The translations under genes were made by a program, and so were the position numbers. From contig OENT01000593.1 of assembly GCA_900239685.1 (NCBI GenBank), positions 1 to 64,000 on the forward strand: 64,000 nt of DNA, in the 5' to 3' direction. Each line of letters starts with the position of its first letter. Within the stretch, counting starts at the first letter, position 1. Below are positions 1 to 13,700 of this stretch, one piece after another. The notes below the pieces were generated by a model, which was given only the letters and a program-made list of their open reading frames with translations, made no database searches and had not been told where the DNA came from. This DNA is from Rotaria macrura (taxonomy: Eukaryota > Rotifera > Eurotatoria > Philodinida > Philodinidae).

Positions 1-125
1 ATCACCGTTTACGACGATCGTAAATCATCGTAAGACTTCGTTTATGACGATAGTAAACGATCACAAAATACGTTCGCCGTTTTTCGCCGTAAGAAATAGG
101 TATACGGCCGTTTACGGCCGTGGAT
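1..125. repeat. degenerate tandem hairpin repeat at window edge
   Basis: The segment is richer in GC than its surroundings and made of imperfect copies of a unit like CGTTTAYGACGATMGTAAA. Each copy is self-complementary (TTTACG...CGTAAA near 8-23; TCGTTTA...TAAACGA near 39-61). It is followed by two copies of the palindrome ACGGCCGT around 104-121. It looks like the edge of a repeat that continues left of the window. No coding potential was seen. Confidence 0.5.
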
Positions 126-140
126 GATCGACCTGGGGAA

Positions 141-907
141 CTAAAAAACCGGAATTTTGTAACATATAAAAACATTGTCAAAATCAGTTTAAGAAAATCA
201 AAGTTATTAGCAAAATCTAGCTAAAATTTCAACGTTACTCAATAGCTGAAATTATTCACTTACATATGGGGCATAAAGTCTCGACTAAAATCCATTATCA
301 AAATTAACATTCACTAATTCTTCTCTGTAGAAAACTTGCTCTGAATATTAGTATATAAGTTAAAGCATATTGTTCAGTCAAATTCTTATGCAGCATAGTA
401 TATTACAGTAAAAGAGCATAGATTTTTAAATATGAAAAGTTCATTAGAATTTAGATAATTATACACTACCTGTATATATATATATATTGTTAAGTACTTA
501 AATTTTATCTTCTTGAGTTAGTCTAGTGTAAGAGTCATTATCTTACTGAATGAGAAAATTTAAATGAGAGCTACTTTAAATGATGAATTGAATCAAATGA
601 AACGGTTCATCAATGTATGAACACTATTGTTCGTATTATTGTATAAGATTTAAAGAAATCATCAATTATTTACCTTCGTAATAAAAAAATCTTTTGAGAG
701 AGAAAGAGAGAGAGCAAATCAAAATCGAAAGACGAAGAAAAACCATTTGCGTCATGTTGTTGAATAAATGAATCCGTTCATATCGTATGGCTACTAACCC
801 AAAAATAGAGCAGTCATAGTACAATAAAAATAACACGAGTTCTTTTCGAGAATGGTAAACAGATTTTATTCCTCTTGATGTAAAAAACAAAGATCCTCTA
901 CTATTAC
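141..907. other. no gene recognised
   Basis: AT-rich sequence with a short TA tract near 472-487 and a GA-rich run near 695-715. I see no exon here. The open frame continuing left from the candidate exon at 908-1120 turns into low-complexity hydrophobic sequence and is probably not coding. Confidence 0.5.
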
Positions 908-1120
908 AACGAATATACTTCATATGTTTTCCATGATCTACTTTGCCGTTTTCATCAAACATAGTATTTTTTTTATTGTCTGGCATATGTACTTGGGCAT
1001 CAAGACAGTCTATTGATTCTAAATCAATCGTTTCATATTCAAATGAGTCTACCCCAGACTGGTCCCATATGATTGTGTCCGAATTCATCCCATACAAAAA
1101 ACTCGATTCTACACACGGCC
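908..1120 (-). CDS. possible orphan internal exon, unknown protein
   Basis: On the minus strand an acceptor-like TTACTTAG precedes an open stretch of about 70 codons with mixed, acidic, non-repetitive composition (motifs such as IIWDQSG, ESIDCLDAQ, FDENGKVDHGK). A possible donor GTAATA follows at 907/906, and an alternative GTATAT lies at 918/917. The composition differs from the surrounding AT-rich noise, which is why it is listed. I recognise no family and found no partner exons within several hundred bases on either side. It could be an exon of a gene extending left of the window, a pseudogene piece, or chance. Confidence 0.3.
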
Positions 1121-1513
1121 CTAAGTAAATATCAACTCAGACATATAAAATAGTATCCTTCTGAATGTATTCTATATCACGTTTCATACAATAAGGAAAA
1201 AACTCAGTACGTCTGTAGAAAACAAAGAGTGATGATATAATCCCATTACACCGGATAGCGGCTTTTATTCATAGACACAAACACTATCTGTAGAAGTTGA
1301 CCAATCATCAACTCACAGATTCGGAGTGCTGTCGTAACGGTAACCCCTCCGTCACCCTAACATAGAAATATATGTTAAAATTGAGGAATTTGAGTTGTTT
1401 GGGGGAAATAACCTAAGGATCATGAGTTAGAATATCCTGCTTTGTAACCGTATCTTAGGCTATCGAAGTCGTTACCCTACGGGTAATACACCTAAACGAG
1501 TTGTATTGAGGGA
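1121..1513. other. non-coding, short inverted repeats
   Basis: No exon seen. The stretch carries several short self-complementary pieces, such as AGTTGA...TCAACT near 1296-1314 and TTACCC...GGGTAA near 1471-1485. It is richer in GC than the rest of the left flank. It borders the inverted-repeat element at 1514-1760 and may be part of the same repeat cluster. Confidence 0.4.
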
Positions 1514-1760
1514 CTACCGGGACATATTTTTCTACGGGATTTATTTATTTATTGAGGATTTATTAATTATGATGATACACCAGCATACTCCCACCCATAC
1601 TAATAGAAATGCACTTGCACTTTCACTCACACCCGCACACCCTCACACATGCCCTTACCCATACCATATTTTCACTCAGGAACTAGATGGGATCTATTTC
1701 AATATACTTAGGGACTTATTAATAAGTTCCAATAAATTCCGAAAAAATAAGTCCCGGTAG
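1514..1760. mobile_element. MITE-like element with terminal inverted repeats
   Basis: The left end reads CTACCGGGACATATTTTT. The reverse complement of the right end reads CTACCGGGACTTATTTTT. Similarity continues inward for about 50 bp through an ATTTATT-rich part to a shared TTATTAAT. The interior (about 1570-1680) is a C-rich, CACAC-like stretch with no gene. Small size, terminal inverted repeats and no transposase fit a miniature inverted-repeat element. I could not see a clear target-site duplication, so the exact ends are uncertain. Confidence 0.55.
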
Positions 1761-1939
1761 CTGCTGGTTGTATGAGTGTTATGACATTGAAATCTCGACA
1801 CTCATGGTAACTGTATTCTGATATGTATGCATGTATGGGTTCAACGAATTCGCCGCATTATTAAACACTCCAGCAAGATGTCATCCTACATCATGCTACT
1901 AATACTTATATTCATTGATAAAGTAATCAGGACTGTAAG

Positions 1940-2036
1940 TAGAATGGGACGAGTTCGTAATCAACCTTTTTGTATGGGACGAATATGAACACAATTATAT
2001 GGTACCAGTTAGCATGGGACGAGTTATGGGACTAGC
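1940..2036. repeat. three to four copies of ATGGGACGAGTT-like motif
   Basis: The motif ATGGGACGA occurs near 1944, 1974 and 2014, twice followed by GTT, and a shorter ATGGGAC lies near 2026. Spacing is irregular (about 30 and 40 bp). Function is unknown. Confidence 0.45.
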
Positions 2037-2045
2037 CCAGATTGC

Positions 2046-5000
2046 ATCTTCAAATGTGGTATCATTTTTGCAAAATTGATTTCCATTACAAAATTATTAA
2101 AATTCCATCTGATACATGGTAGCTCGATTCGTTGAGTTCAATCATTCATGACAGTAAATTCAGTTGTTCAATGCCTTCACTTTTATGAATATCAAAGTAC
2201 AAGTTGTTCAATACAATAATGCTTACAGCAGTTTAGTACTCACCTAGAAAATAGATTGACTTGTGTGAACTTAATTAGTTTTTATGACTTTAAATTTCTA
2301 GATCTTTGAAATTATTTTTCTTTCGAACCATACAATTCTATTCTGGAAATCATATTTTCGTCAATTAGAATTGACGATTGTAATTTTCAATCATCATACA
2401 AACTGATAAAGATATGTAGAACTAGAAGTATCAAGAACGTTTCTTTTGCAATGAAAAAAAAGATTGTTCAATCATAAGTCAGTAGAAAGAAGAATCATTG
2501 CTGATGTAAATAAATTATAGTTATTTTCGGTTTTATTATTTTTTTTCATTCCATTTTCTAGTCTACATTGAAAATTATCGTTCATTCATGATAATAAACG
2601 ACTTGATCGGAACTAGACGATAGATTGAAAAGGAAATACAGAACACGATAGAAAATATGAAAACGACAAAAACATTACAACAATTAAGGTGCGTCAAAGC
2701 ATTGCAGATTAAACTTCTCCCATCGTGAGACAAAACAGTATGAGATCGGAAAAGCATTCATAGAAAAAATAATTATTTTGAAAAATAAAAGTCGTTAGTA
2801 CCGCAGGGAACAATTGAACAAGTTGGCACGTTAACTTTCTTACGTATATCTTCAAATGTTTCAAAATGCGAACCGTCTCCGTCACTACATTAGCAAATGA
2901 CTAATCATATCCGTTGACTGTGAAACTATGATATTAGTACCATTGAGAAAAAAAAACATAAAATTCTTAAAATTCAGTTGTTTCGAATGAATATATGAAG
3001 ATAAATCAAACACTGTCTATGTAGATAGTGTTGAAAGTTCAAAGGATGATATATTTTTAGAAAAAGGAATGTCTTGCCAAATTATTAGTCAATATAATAA
3101 TATTGTTATTTTTCTGTGATTTATTTGTTATTATAGTATAGGTTTATATAAGTACTGTTTCTCTCTCTCTCTCTGTCAGCGTGCTGCCAGCGTCCATAAT
3201 TGAATTAGACGCATTTGATAGCTATTGCGTATGCGTTACGTAAAATTCTCAAGTATTCTCTCTAGTTAATGAACCGATTTCTTGAACAGGAATTAAGCGA
3301 AAAATTTAATCATGAACTATATTTTTCCTCAGCAATGTTAGCCTATGTGTTGTCGTATATTTAAATATTGATTGAGATTTTTTTTTCTAGAACAAAATCG
3401 TTTTGTTAAATATGATTTTTTTCATTCAAATCTAACGTGGTTGAAGTTTAATTTAGCTCGGAATGAACAAAAAGAATTTACATCCATCGTTCACAATATA
3501 ATATTCAAAGTGAGTATACATACAAAAATTCATCATATCGATTGTCGTTTTATGACAGTTAATTCTAATATATCATTTCATCGTTAGAGTTAGAATGATT
3601 GTGATTACAAAGAAGAATACAATAGAATTGTGAACAAATTCGATTTTCAAAATCTATGTGGCTATCTCAGTTACTTCATTCAATATATTCGTTTTTATGT
3701 TGTACAATTAAATTAATTACAAAATCACAAGTACGTTAACCTACTCATTGAATTCAGGTGTGAATAAGAATTAAATTCATAAGTAAAAAGTGTATGAATA
3801 TAGTGATGGACGTGTCAATCCAATGTCTGGATGAAATATTACATCATATCGATATACAACACAAGTTGATTATATTCAATGGTGTAACAAACAAGTCAAT
3901 GAAGTTGACTATCCCCACCAACGATATGTAAGATAAAAACGAATCGTGTCTATTATGAAAATTTAAATTTTCTATTGAAAGAATCTTATCTATTAGATAT
4001 GAATTTGATCGTAGATTGCTGTTTATTCCTAGACCTTGCACTTCATATCAATATTGTGCACAACGATCTACTAAACGATGACAATGTACTTGACAAGTAA
4101 TTTTAATAGACGATAAAAGGTAGTGAAAGAAAAAATTATCTTTGTGTTTAATTTGATTTTATTACTTAGAATTGAGTGTTCATTAGTTCATCGATAGAAC
4201 AACTGATGAAGGTAGTCAACAAAAGTTATCATAATTAGAACATCAATGTCTTCATCTATCCTTGTGTTATATGAATTTTGATTAATTATTTGAATAATTA
4301 AGAAAATAAATTTTGTCAGCTTAGAATTTCTCCTTTAAATATAGCATAAAATCATTTTAAAATTTGATATGAAATTTTCAACCATGGACAACATGCTGAT
4401 TATAATTTAGATTAAGCGACTATGTATATATATATATATATATATATAGAAAATTCAAGAGATAGTTAACAATATTCTTTTGATTATCTCAAAAGATGTT
4501 TCAGACATAACATGAATAAAAAAAATAGATTCATGTATTTCATATTCTGATGACATTGATTGGTGATCAGGAAATATCGTTTGTCGTTCGATTCCATTAA
4601 TATATGCGGATGTTTGTTTTCTTGCTTCTTCTTCTTCTTCTTTAGTTGATTGTCTGTGTCAAAAATTATTAGTTTTTATATTCTGATTACAATTAACGTT
4701 ATGAATATATTTACTTGAGCAATCTATGCGTAATCTTCAAGGATATATCAAGTATTCCGTATGAAAAGAAGAAATAACCGACGTCGCATTATTACTTGAA
4801 TTCTGAATAATAATGAGATGATTTCATTGTTACATCGTCTCTAGTCATTCTGCCAATTCAGTTCCTTCAGGCTCTTCATCTTACACTTCTCGTGACAAGA
4901 TATACAAGTCGAAACAGAGACCGAATAATGAATGAATCGCTTTGAAGGCTATCTGAGCATCACTTTTCTATTCGATCATCATGTACAAACAAGCGTAATG

Positions 5001-7779
5001 AATGTAGATTGCACGAACCAAGGCATTTTATTTCTTCCTTCTTTTTACTGTCGCTTTTCTTCGTCAGTCTTTTCTTCTTCCATAATGAGATGCATATTCA
5101 CAATCTTTTTCTCGTCATCATGTTCAATATCCGTTCTGATCATCTCATGAATATTACAAGGCGCATGCGTATGTTTGTTATTTGAATCGTCATTCAGATC
5201 ACTTTTGTTCTCTTACTGAACATGATTGATTCATTTTCAACGTCATCGTGTTGTCAAGTATAATAACGAACATGAGAGAGAGAGAGAGAAAGAAAGAAAA
5301 AAAAACTATTAGTACAAAAAACTATCTAACACTACTATCATTCAATGATGTGCATTTATATGTTATTTATTTCATTGAATATACTTTTTTCTTATCTAAC
5401 ATTCATCACACCTTTCACAAGTTAAGTAAGTTAGCTATTACTACTAAGTACTAGATAGTAACCTGAACTAATATGCATCTAGTGACTAATGTTAAATAAC
5501 AATGCTTACATTGTCTATAGAATATGTCTACTTGATTGTATGAGACAACAAGAAGAACTATGGCATGATATTAATGATATGAGAAAATGAAGAATATTAA
5601 CTTGTCAATTTGTTTCTGTTGTATGATTCTTCTTTTCTTTCTTGATTCATCATCGTATGTAAGAAAATGGATGTGAACAACAACAAAAGAAAGATAACAT
5701 TCTTCATTTTTTCACTCAAGATGTTACTATCAATTACATTGATCAATATATAGCTCTCTGTATGAGAATATAAGATGAATGCAGAATGTATCGTCTTTCT
5801 TTTTGTTTTTACCATCTACTCACATTGACTGTCAAGTATTTCAATCGATCATTTACTATAAAGAATTTTGTAAATAGATAGATAGGCACAGTTAATGGCT
5901 CTTTTCTTAAATCAAGTTCTTTTTTTTTCTTTGTTTATTGCTTGCTTTGTCTTTTTGTTATATAACACTGAATGTAATTTGTGCCAATGGGAGGAAAGCT
6001 ACCATCAATGATGCATAGCAAACAAAACTGTTTCTTCTTTTCTCTTTCTTATTTCATTGTAAGTTGATCCTTAATTTGAATGTCTACGAGAGAGAAGGAG
6101 AGACTCAGTTGGTCAGTCATCTGTTCTCTTGAGAACTTTTTCACGCTTGCACTATCCTATTGCAATGACATGAACATAGTTCGTTGCCACATGCTGTACA
6201 ATTGATGATCTCCTATTGATTTGTTCATTAATGGAATCGTCTATATACTTAAATCACCATTCTGTTGTTCTTTTATTTTTCTGGTTTTGTTTTGTTTTTT
6301 TTATAACCAATTAAGAAGCTCAATACATGAGTGTTTGCTTTTTCAATAAGACAAATCGAAGAAAGCTTTGATGAAACAAAACAATATGAAACGTATTGAC
6401 ACATTAAGCGAATGGGTCGCCACACGCTTTTTCTCCTTGTTTAATTCGCCTTGGAGCACGCAATTGATAATTGGTGTTGAAACAGGATGTAACCCCGCAG
6501 GACTTGTTGAATGTTCGAAGAATATTTTACACAACATAGAAAAGGAAAAAGAAAGTGTATGTATTTATGTATATGTATGTATCTACGTAAGCTCATGCGT
6601 TTTAATAACATTGTTACTCGTTCTATTTATCATAGTAGAACGGCGTATAAACCACCTGTTATTAATCGATTGAATTTATTTGTGATCTTTTGACTTGAAA
6701 GTAAGACTGATCATTATAAATATCAGTCGGACAATCGAATATTCACATACGAAACAAACGAAATCTATTTCATACACATCAAATACAATGAGAGACACGG
6801 AGGGTTGGCCATTCATTCATTTGACCTGTATCAATTTTACTACTATTGTTCTTACGAAAGAAAAAGACACTCTATTTATCATCTAATCTGGCTCTACCGC
6901 AAAGATAATGTTGAGCCTTTGTCATTGCACCTTTAGTTTTTTTTTGAATACATACACGTATGTATTTACAATTAAGAAGAACGTGTGCAAAATAGAGACA
7001 GAGAGAAAGATGAGAATATTAATGACGGACAGACGTATAGAATGTGTAGATGATTTTTGTCTCTTGCTCTGTATCTGTGATTGAACACACACTTTTCTAT
7101 GAACTTGTAAGACAATAAACTTTTTCCTAATCGATCGCATTGTCATAAAAAACGTAAGCATATCTTCATTCAATTTAACAGTCACGGTTATTATCAACAT
7201 ATATTTTCTTCAATGGTTTCCTTGTATTTGTATCTTATTTAATGTGTAGAGTGCTTGTAACAACTATGGTAGAGAATAAGTGCGAGAGAGAGAGAGAGAG
7301 AAAAGAAAAAAACGATAGAGAAAGAAAAGAAAAATGTTCAGAAAGTTAACTGGCTTTCTGTTTCTTTTTTTCTTTCATTTTCTGGGAATGTTTCTACGTT
7401 GATGACAAAAAGATGAATAAGCTCTTTTCGTCAGTTCCACCCGATAGCATAGAGATACAACCATTAGCAAGATATAGTTAGTATACAAGAGAGAGAGAGA
7501 GAAAGTAAAAGAAAAACGATAGAAGGAAAAAATGTTCTTAGTATAGATCTGTCAAATATGCTATTGTTATTTTTCTTTTCGATGATCGATTTACTACTAC
7601 TACTACTACTACTACTATCATCATTACAAAAATAATCTCAACTTCAAGTAAATACACTTGAACCTATCTCAATGTAAATGAATCTTAAGATGTATAATAT
7701 TGTTCTATGGATATTTAGAAAATAAACATGTAACATTGATTCGAAATTACATTTTTAACAATAACTCAAAAATAAAATC
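2046..7779. other. 5.7 kb intergenic region, no gene recognised
   Basis: AT-rich sequence upstream of the neurexin start. It contains a (TA)12 tract at 4425-4448, GA-rich runs near 5274-5290 and 7285-7302, an ACT/CTA triplet run near 7593-7617, and a somewhat GC-richer island at about 6410-6520 that is open on both strands but matches no family I know. I could not join any phase-consistent exons here. It presumably contains the neurexin promoter, which I cannot locate. Confidence 0.5.
4425..4448. repeat. (TA)12 microsatellite
   Basis: Uninterrupted TA dinucleotide tract in non-coding DNA. Confidence 0.9.
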
Positions 7780-10700
7780 ATGCAAAACAATAATATTTTA
7801 TTTATATTGGTGCTTGTTTTTATCTTCTATGGTCAAAGTATACAGGTAAATAGAGATGAATGTTTCTGTATGTAATTATAATAGATTTATACATATATGA
7901 ATATGGTCAAAGTGTTATCAACAGTCGTCTTTTTTTCTCTTCATAGTCCACACCAATGTTTTTTTTGTCTCTCTATTGTTTGAGGCTATAGACACATGTC
8001 GAAATGAGATGTCCGCTAGCATTTGTCATTGTATGAATAGACAATGCATATATTCATTGCTTATCAATAGATGATACTTAAAAGTAATCTTGGTTTGTAC
8101 ATGTCCATTAAATATTAAAATGTACAATTTAACCTAATTATGTTTTTCATCTTCCTCGATTTTTGAAAAGACAAAAAGCAAAAAAGAAACGAGCTCATTT
8201 TAATAATGCTTATTCTGATATGTAGCCCCGAGGCGAAGGTATTAACTCTCTAACTAATGTGTAGTATTGTCTAACTGAAAACATTCTCGAAATGTCTAAT
8301 GAACAATTGATTGTTTGTACGATCATTATTCTTTCGAAAAGAATAATCGATACATTCTCAGACGAATGTCAAGTATGCTTAGTCATAAGCTCATACAATC
8401 ATGTGTCAAAATAGAGATGAAGAGAGAAACAAAAACGTTAATCATCTCACCGGTAGTTTGAATTGATACTTGCACCTTATACTAGTGATAATTACTATGA
8501 ACAAAAAAAAAAAAAACTACCCCGAGAGAGACGACATGTCGACGTTAACCACTCGACCGAAATGAGAACCATAGAACCTATTCAACATATAATTGTATCA
8601 TTACTTCAAAAAGGTTACGTTTGACTTGTATGAATGATAAATAATATTTATTTATTTATTTAGTTATGTCAAAAACTTTCCACACAAATTCTTATTCATA
8701 GAACAGATTCTATTTTAAATCGATGCTATACAATTGAAAAATGTCATTTAATACTTACCAGTAATGATTATCATCATCATCATCATCATTATGTTGAATT
8801 AAAAAGAAGTAATGATAGTTCTCATTTAATTTTCTCATCAAATTTTACACTTTCTATCGAACATGATCGTTACAATGAACGAATTTTATTTTCATTAATA
8901 TCAAAACATGGATTAATTAATGAAACGAATACATCAACGGAACATTGCTATTTAGAACGAGAACTTATCAAGCGTAATACACGACAATACGATCGATCAG
9001 GTAGGATACGTCCTTCCTTAGTAGCTTATTTGGTCCATGAAAATAATTATTCATGAGAGTTATTTTTTATTATATTGAACAAACATACTTGACGATGAAA
9101 ATAATCATTGATGCATGATAGATGCTAATCCCTCCAGAAATATTTAACTAATCTTGATCGATGAAGTGAAAAGAAAAGAAAAGAAAAGAAAATTTTAATT
9201 ATAAGAACTTAAACTTAATGTTTTTCTTTGATTAGGATCAACATCATCAATAGTAATTACGTTTAATTCATCGTCATTTATCGATTATCGTCATAAAGAA
9301 ACACTTGATTATCCTTTTCGTTTATCAGTACGTTTTCGTACGTTAGGTAAAATATCCAATGGTGTTTTACTATCATTAACCTATCGTAATTCAATATCAA
9401 CACCTATACCATTCATTGTCATTGAACATACGCATGGAAAAATTGAAATCACTATTTTTCAATTAAATGAAAAAAATGTACTATCAACTGTCACTGTAAG
9501 TAGAAATCTTAGCTTTCTTTTGCTTCTATGTTTAATTATACTTTGTCAGTCATCAAGGTTTCGTTCCACCTTTTGAAAGTTATGTCTTTTTTCTCTACAT
9601 ATAATGAAAGTTAGAAAAGGAAGAAAAAGAAGATCTAAGCAATCTGTTCATCTGTCCTCCAATCTTCCACCACTTCCGACAGAAAACATTAATCTTTTTT
9701 CTCATTAATTTCGATGCTCTTCGCGTTTACGCATCAACTAACAAGACAACAAAAGCCGTTCTATAGAGCAATTTACATTTTCTCGAAACTCGATTTTCTC
9801 GGTCTTCATCATCATCATCAACTACTTCTTTTTTAACATCGTCTTGTTGCTATCCTGATTAGCAATCCATCTCACACTAAATAGGGAAAGACAAGTAGAA
9901 GAAGAAGCAACAGCAAAATAATAATGATATTTCTCTCATTTTTTTTGTATAGTGTCGTGTCGAACTAGTGAGGATGCGCACGGACAAAAAGAAACTCAAG
10001 TGTTTTATTTTTTCCTGTGTTCAAGGTCATCGCGTTTGCTGCGTATCGATCGATGTTAGTCTAAGTGAATCTTAAATCAAACTTAGTACATTGCTGTTTA
10101 AACGAGCGTATTTAAAGGAGACAAAATTGAATTACTCGGAATCTATATCAATAGCCGAAGAAAAAAAAAATAAAGCAAGCCAAATATACTTTTACATCCG
10201 GATGCAGTTGATAGACAACTATCGAATGCATCTTTGTTTACATTCTATTAAATATTTGTATGTTCCGTTAAATATAAACCAAAGTGATGTGTTCTATGAA
10301 ATATAGAAGACTTAAGATCAAAATTAGTTTTCATTTTTATTGATGAATAGAAGTATGATAGAAGATAATATATAGGGGTATTAACAAAAAACTGAAATAA
10401 AATTTAAGTTCGATAATGTCTATTAGATTGTCTAAAAAATTAGAGCTCGATACATTTCATTTATATGAGTGATAGTTTTTGATCAAAGATAATTAACTGT
10501 AATGACTGGAATAGATATTAAATGTACAGTATCTAGAAATTTATTTCGTTCGATTTATTCGTAAATTATGGTAACCGCTATTCTATTACTTTACGAACAA
10601 TCTAAAGGTTGAATTGTTCTTATTAGAAGTATATGTTATTAGTTGAAGACATGCTACGACACATATGTTTCTTTAAGTTTTAAACTTCATAGTACGATAA

Positions 10701-13700
10701 GTACTTCGTATTTTTCTTTTTTTACTATGTTATTTGTCATGAGATTCATGGTTGAAATGTTTCCGGTGTATCTTTTAAAATTAAACTAGTAGAACAAATC
10801 AACTTGGCATAGAAATTAGAAGTCGAGTTAATATAATTTAATAAAGTATTATATTCGAACTATATATGTTCGAAACGTCATCATGTTCATACGGAACACA
10901 ACACATTTCAATTTGCCTTTCCTTTTCTTTGATTGAAAAATAACTACGAGAATTTTCTATTCGTCGTTCCGTCTTGTTGAGTTCACACTTGCATAACACT
11001 TGTTCTTGTGATATTCAGGGACCGATATTAAAAGTGTAGTCAAGTATAATGCAATGCAATTATGCTATATTAGGCGTTTGTCTGACAAAACTAAGCAAGT
11101 AGTACACAATCTACTTGAGACTGACTACGATCCGATTTATCGTTCACAGACCTGTTAATTTAATTTTTTATTTCGATAGTTTGCTCTTCGATTCTTCTCA
11201 AATATATTAAGTTCATACATATGTTTCATAAACCGAACTTAAGTTTGATGTAAAATCAATAGTTTAAAATTTCTGTTGAGTTCTATAATCAATCGAATTA
11301 TCAACGAACATTCTATCCATTGTTTATCAATCTTTACATCAGACATATCGTTTTTCATCTATAAAAATATGTAAAAAATAACTAAAAATAAATGAAACAT
11401 TGCTCAATCTATATTAAGTGTTTGCATTTATGTTTTCATTGTTCATTTCCTTCATTTGTTAGATGGGTCAATTTGCAAAGAGATGATTGTGTTTGGGTTT
11501 TTTTAAACTCATCTTTAATTCAATAAATATGTTATCTTTGTAATGGTACAATGTAAGCATTGTGTTGAACGATTCGAAAATGATGTGTAAATTCATTACG
11601 TATTCGAAATTAAGACAGTTGTTAATTTAAGAATATTGAAAAAGATTATGATCAAGTCATCATTTTCATAGATATAAATGTTCTTTCGTATTTGCCATAT
11701 AGACTGAAGGTTGGAAAATTCTCATCGTTTGTTTTCTCTACATGTTGATAAACTACTGCTAATAAATATTAAATATATTATACAGACTCAAGTATTCAAC
11801 GCGTTGCATAGGCAACAAATTATAGCTATCTTTAATTTTTGTCACATCAATCTACTAATGATTCTCTAATGACGTTTTCAATTGAAAAATTTGAGCAAGT
11901 GCAAATGTTTCTTCGATTTTAACACTTTCGATAATTATGTGTTCTATTTTGAATAATAGTTCATGAGAAAATACAAGTTCAATTTATATATGTGGATCAT
12001 AGGATTGCCTAGTTGCCATTTGATTTTGTTTTCAAAATCACTATTCGATTGATCAAATTTGGACTCGTGCTTAAATAAAGGTTTTCTCTAAAATTCTTTG
12101 AATCAACATACAATAGAACTAGCATAACAAAACTATTTCTGACGGCGTCGATCCATAGTTCACGAGTTCGGAAACATGGTACCGCCCAGATCCTGAGTAA
12201 AAAAACAGCCTACTACATTTAATTACATACTTCGAAGTAAATATAATATGCCTTCCGTTATTTACACATCATCCAGTGAACTTATTTAGTTCAACTATAA
12301 TCATTGAGTGAGAAAGAAGAGAATAACAAGAAATTTTCTTTTTCAAATCAGTAGTTGCTTCACTTTGTAGAGTGTTCAATGTGGTAAAAATGTAAACAAT
12401 GATTATTGGCATAAATTACAATTTGAAATTGGCCTCAATGGAATATTTAAAGTTGTTGTTGATGATGACATACGAACATGTAAGCTTAAATTAAGAAAAC
12501 CTTTACAAGATTTTCCATTCTTATTCTATCTATATTGTCTTGTGACTTGTAGCTCAAGTACCGACTTATGTTGTATCAAGTTGGAATATAAATGCACTAC
12601 TAGTTGGAGATACACGCCGTTTAAATTCAGATTTATTTCAACCATTTATTGGTTATATGAGTGATCTTGTATTTAATAATGAACGGTTATTTACCAGTTT
12701 AACAACAAGAAAACAACATATGCAATCATCATTTCATACTTATAGTCAACATATTATTGTCGGTTATCGTATAGCATTTTTTAATTTAATTACATTCGAA
12801 ACTCAAACATCGTATATCGCTGTTTCAGAACGTGAAAGTCAAAATAAGAATCATGGAAAACATGATATTTATTTTTTATTTCGTACCTATGTACCCGACG
12901 GCATTATTCTATATCGTTATGCTCAAGGTTTAAATGAATATTTTGCTATTGGTTTACGAGCTGGAATATTAACATTATTCATTGATTTTGGTTTTGGTAA
13001 ACGACAAATTGTTAGTGATGAATCAACGAAATTAGCTGATGGAAAATGGCATGAAGTGCGAGTAACAAGAATCGGTACTGATAAGTAAGAAGATTGTTTC
13101 ATATCCAATTTCATATCAAAGATGTTTCGTATTAAAGAAACGTGTAATTTTAGTTAACTAACTAATTAGTAAGCGAATTTGTATCGGAGAGCGTGGATTT
13201 TGTATCCACGCGAAAGTTTACTTGTTCTTACCTTAGGTTGGCCTATGTGTGAGAATTGCAGTCTAGAGTACAATAAGTAGGAAACAAAGTCGAATGATCC
13301 CCTTATAATGTCATATATGACCTGTAGATGTAGTCTTTGTTTAGTCAGAATGAAAGACGTTAGTTAAAATTCGTAGTCTTTCAATGAGATATTCGAATAT
13401 TTTTGTAAAATACGATTTATGTTCAAAACTTCGATATATCATGAAGGAAATGTCTTTATAGCACTTATATTTGTACAAAAAAAAACAAAATTTTATGTTC
13501 AGATTAGAATTTTACTTTAATCAAAAATAGTATTGCATGTTTAGTTCAAGTGTACCATAGGTTGCTCTCTATCCAAATAAATATCTAATCGGTGAATATT
13601 TATATTTATAAATATATTTTCAAAATAGTTAGATGAATGAATGTAAGTAATTCAATGCATTGTCAATCGTTTTGTTTTTTTTTCTTTTTGTAAGAAAACA

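Noticed and set aside
666..907. Continuation of the frame from the candidate exon at 908-1120
   Set aside because: Composition changes to low-complexity hydrophobic sequence after a likely donor.
6343..6673. Overlapping open frames on both strands in a GC-richer island
   Set aside because: No family recognised, no splice partners, and openness on both strands is explained by local composition.
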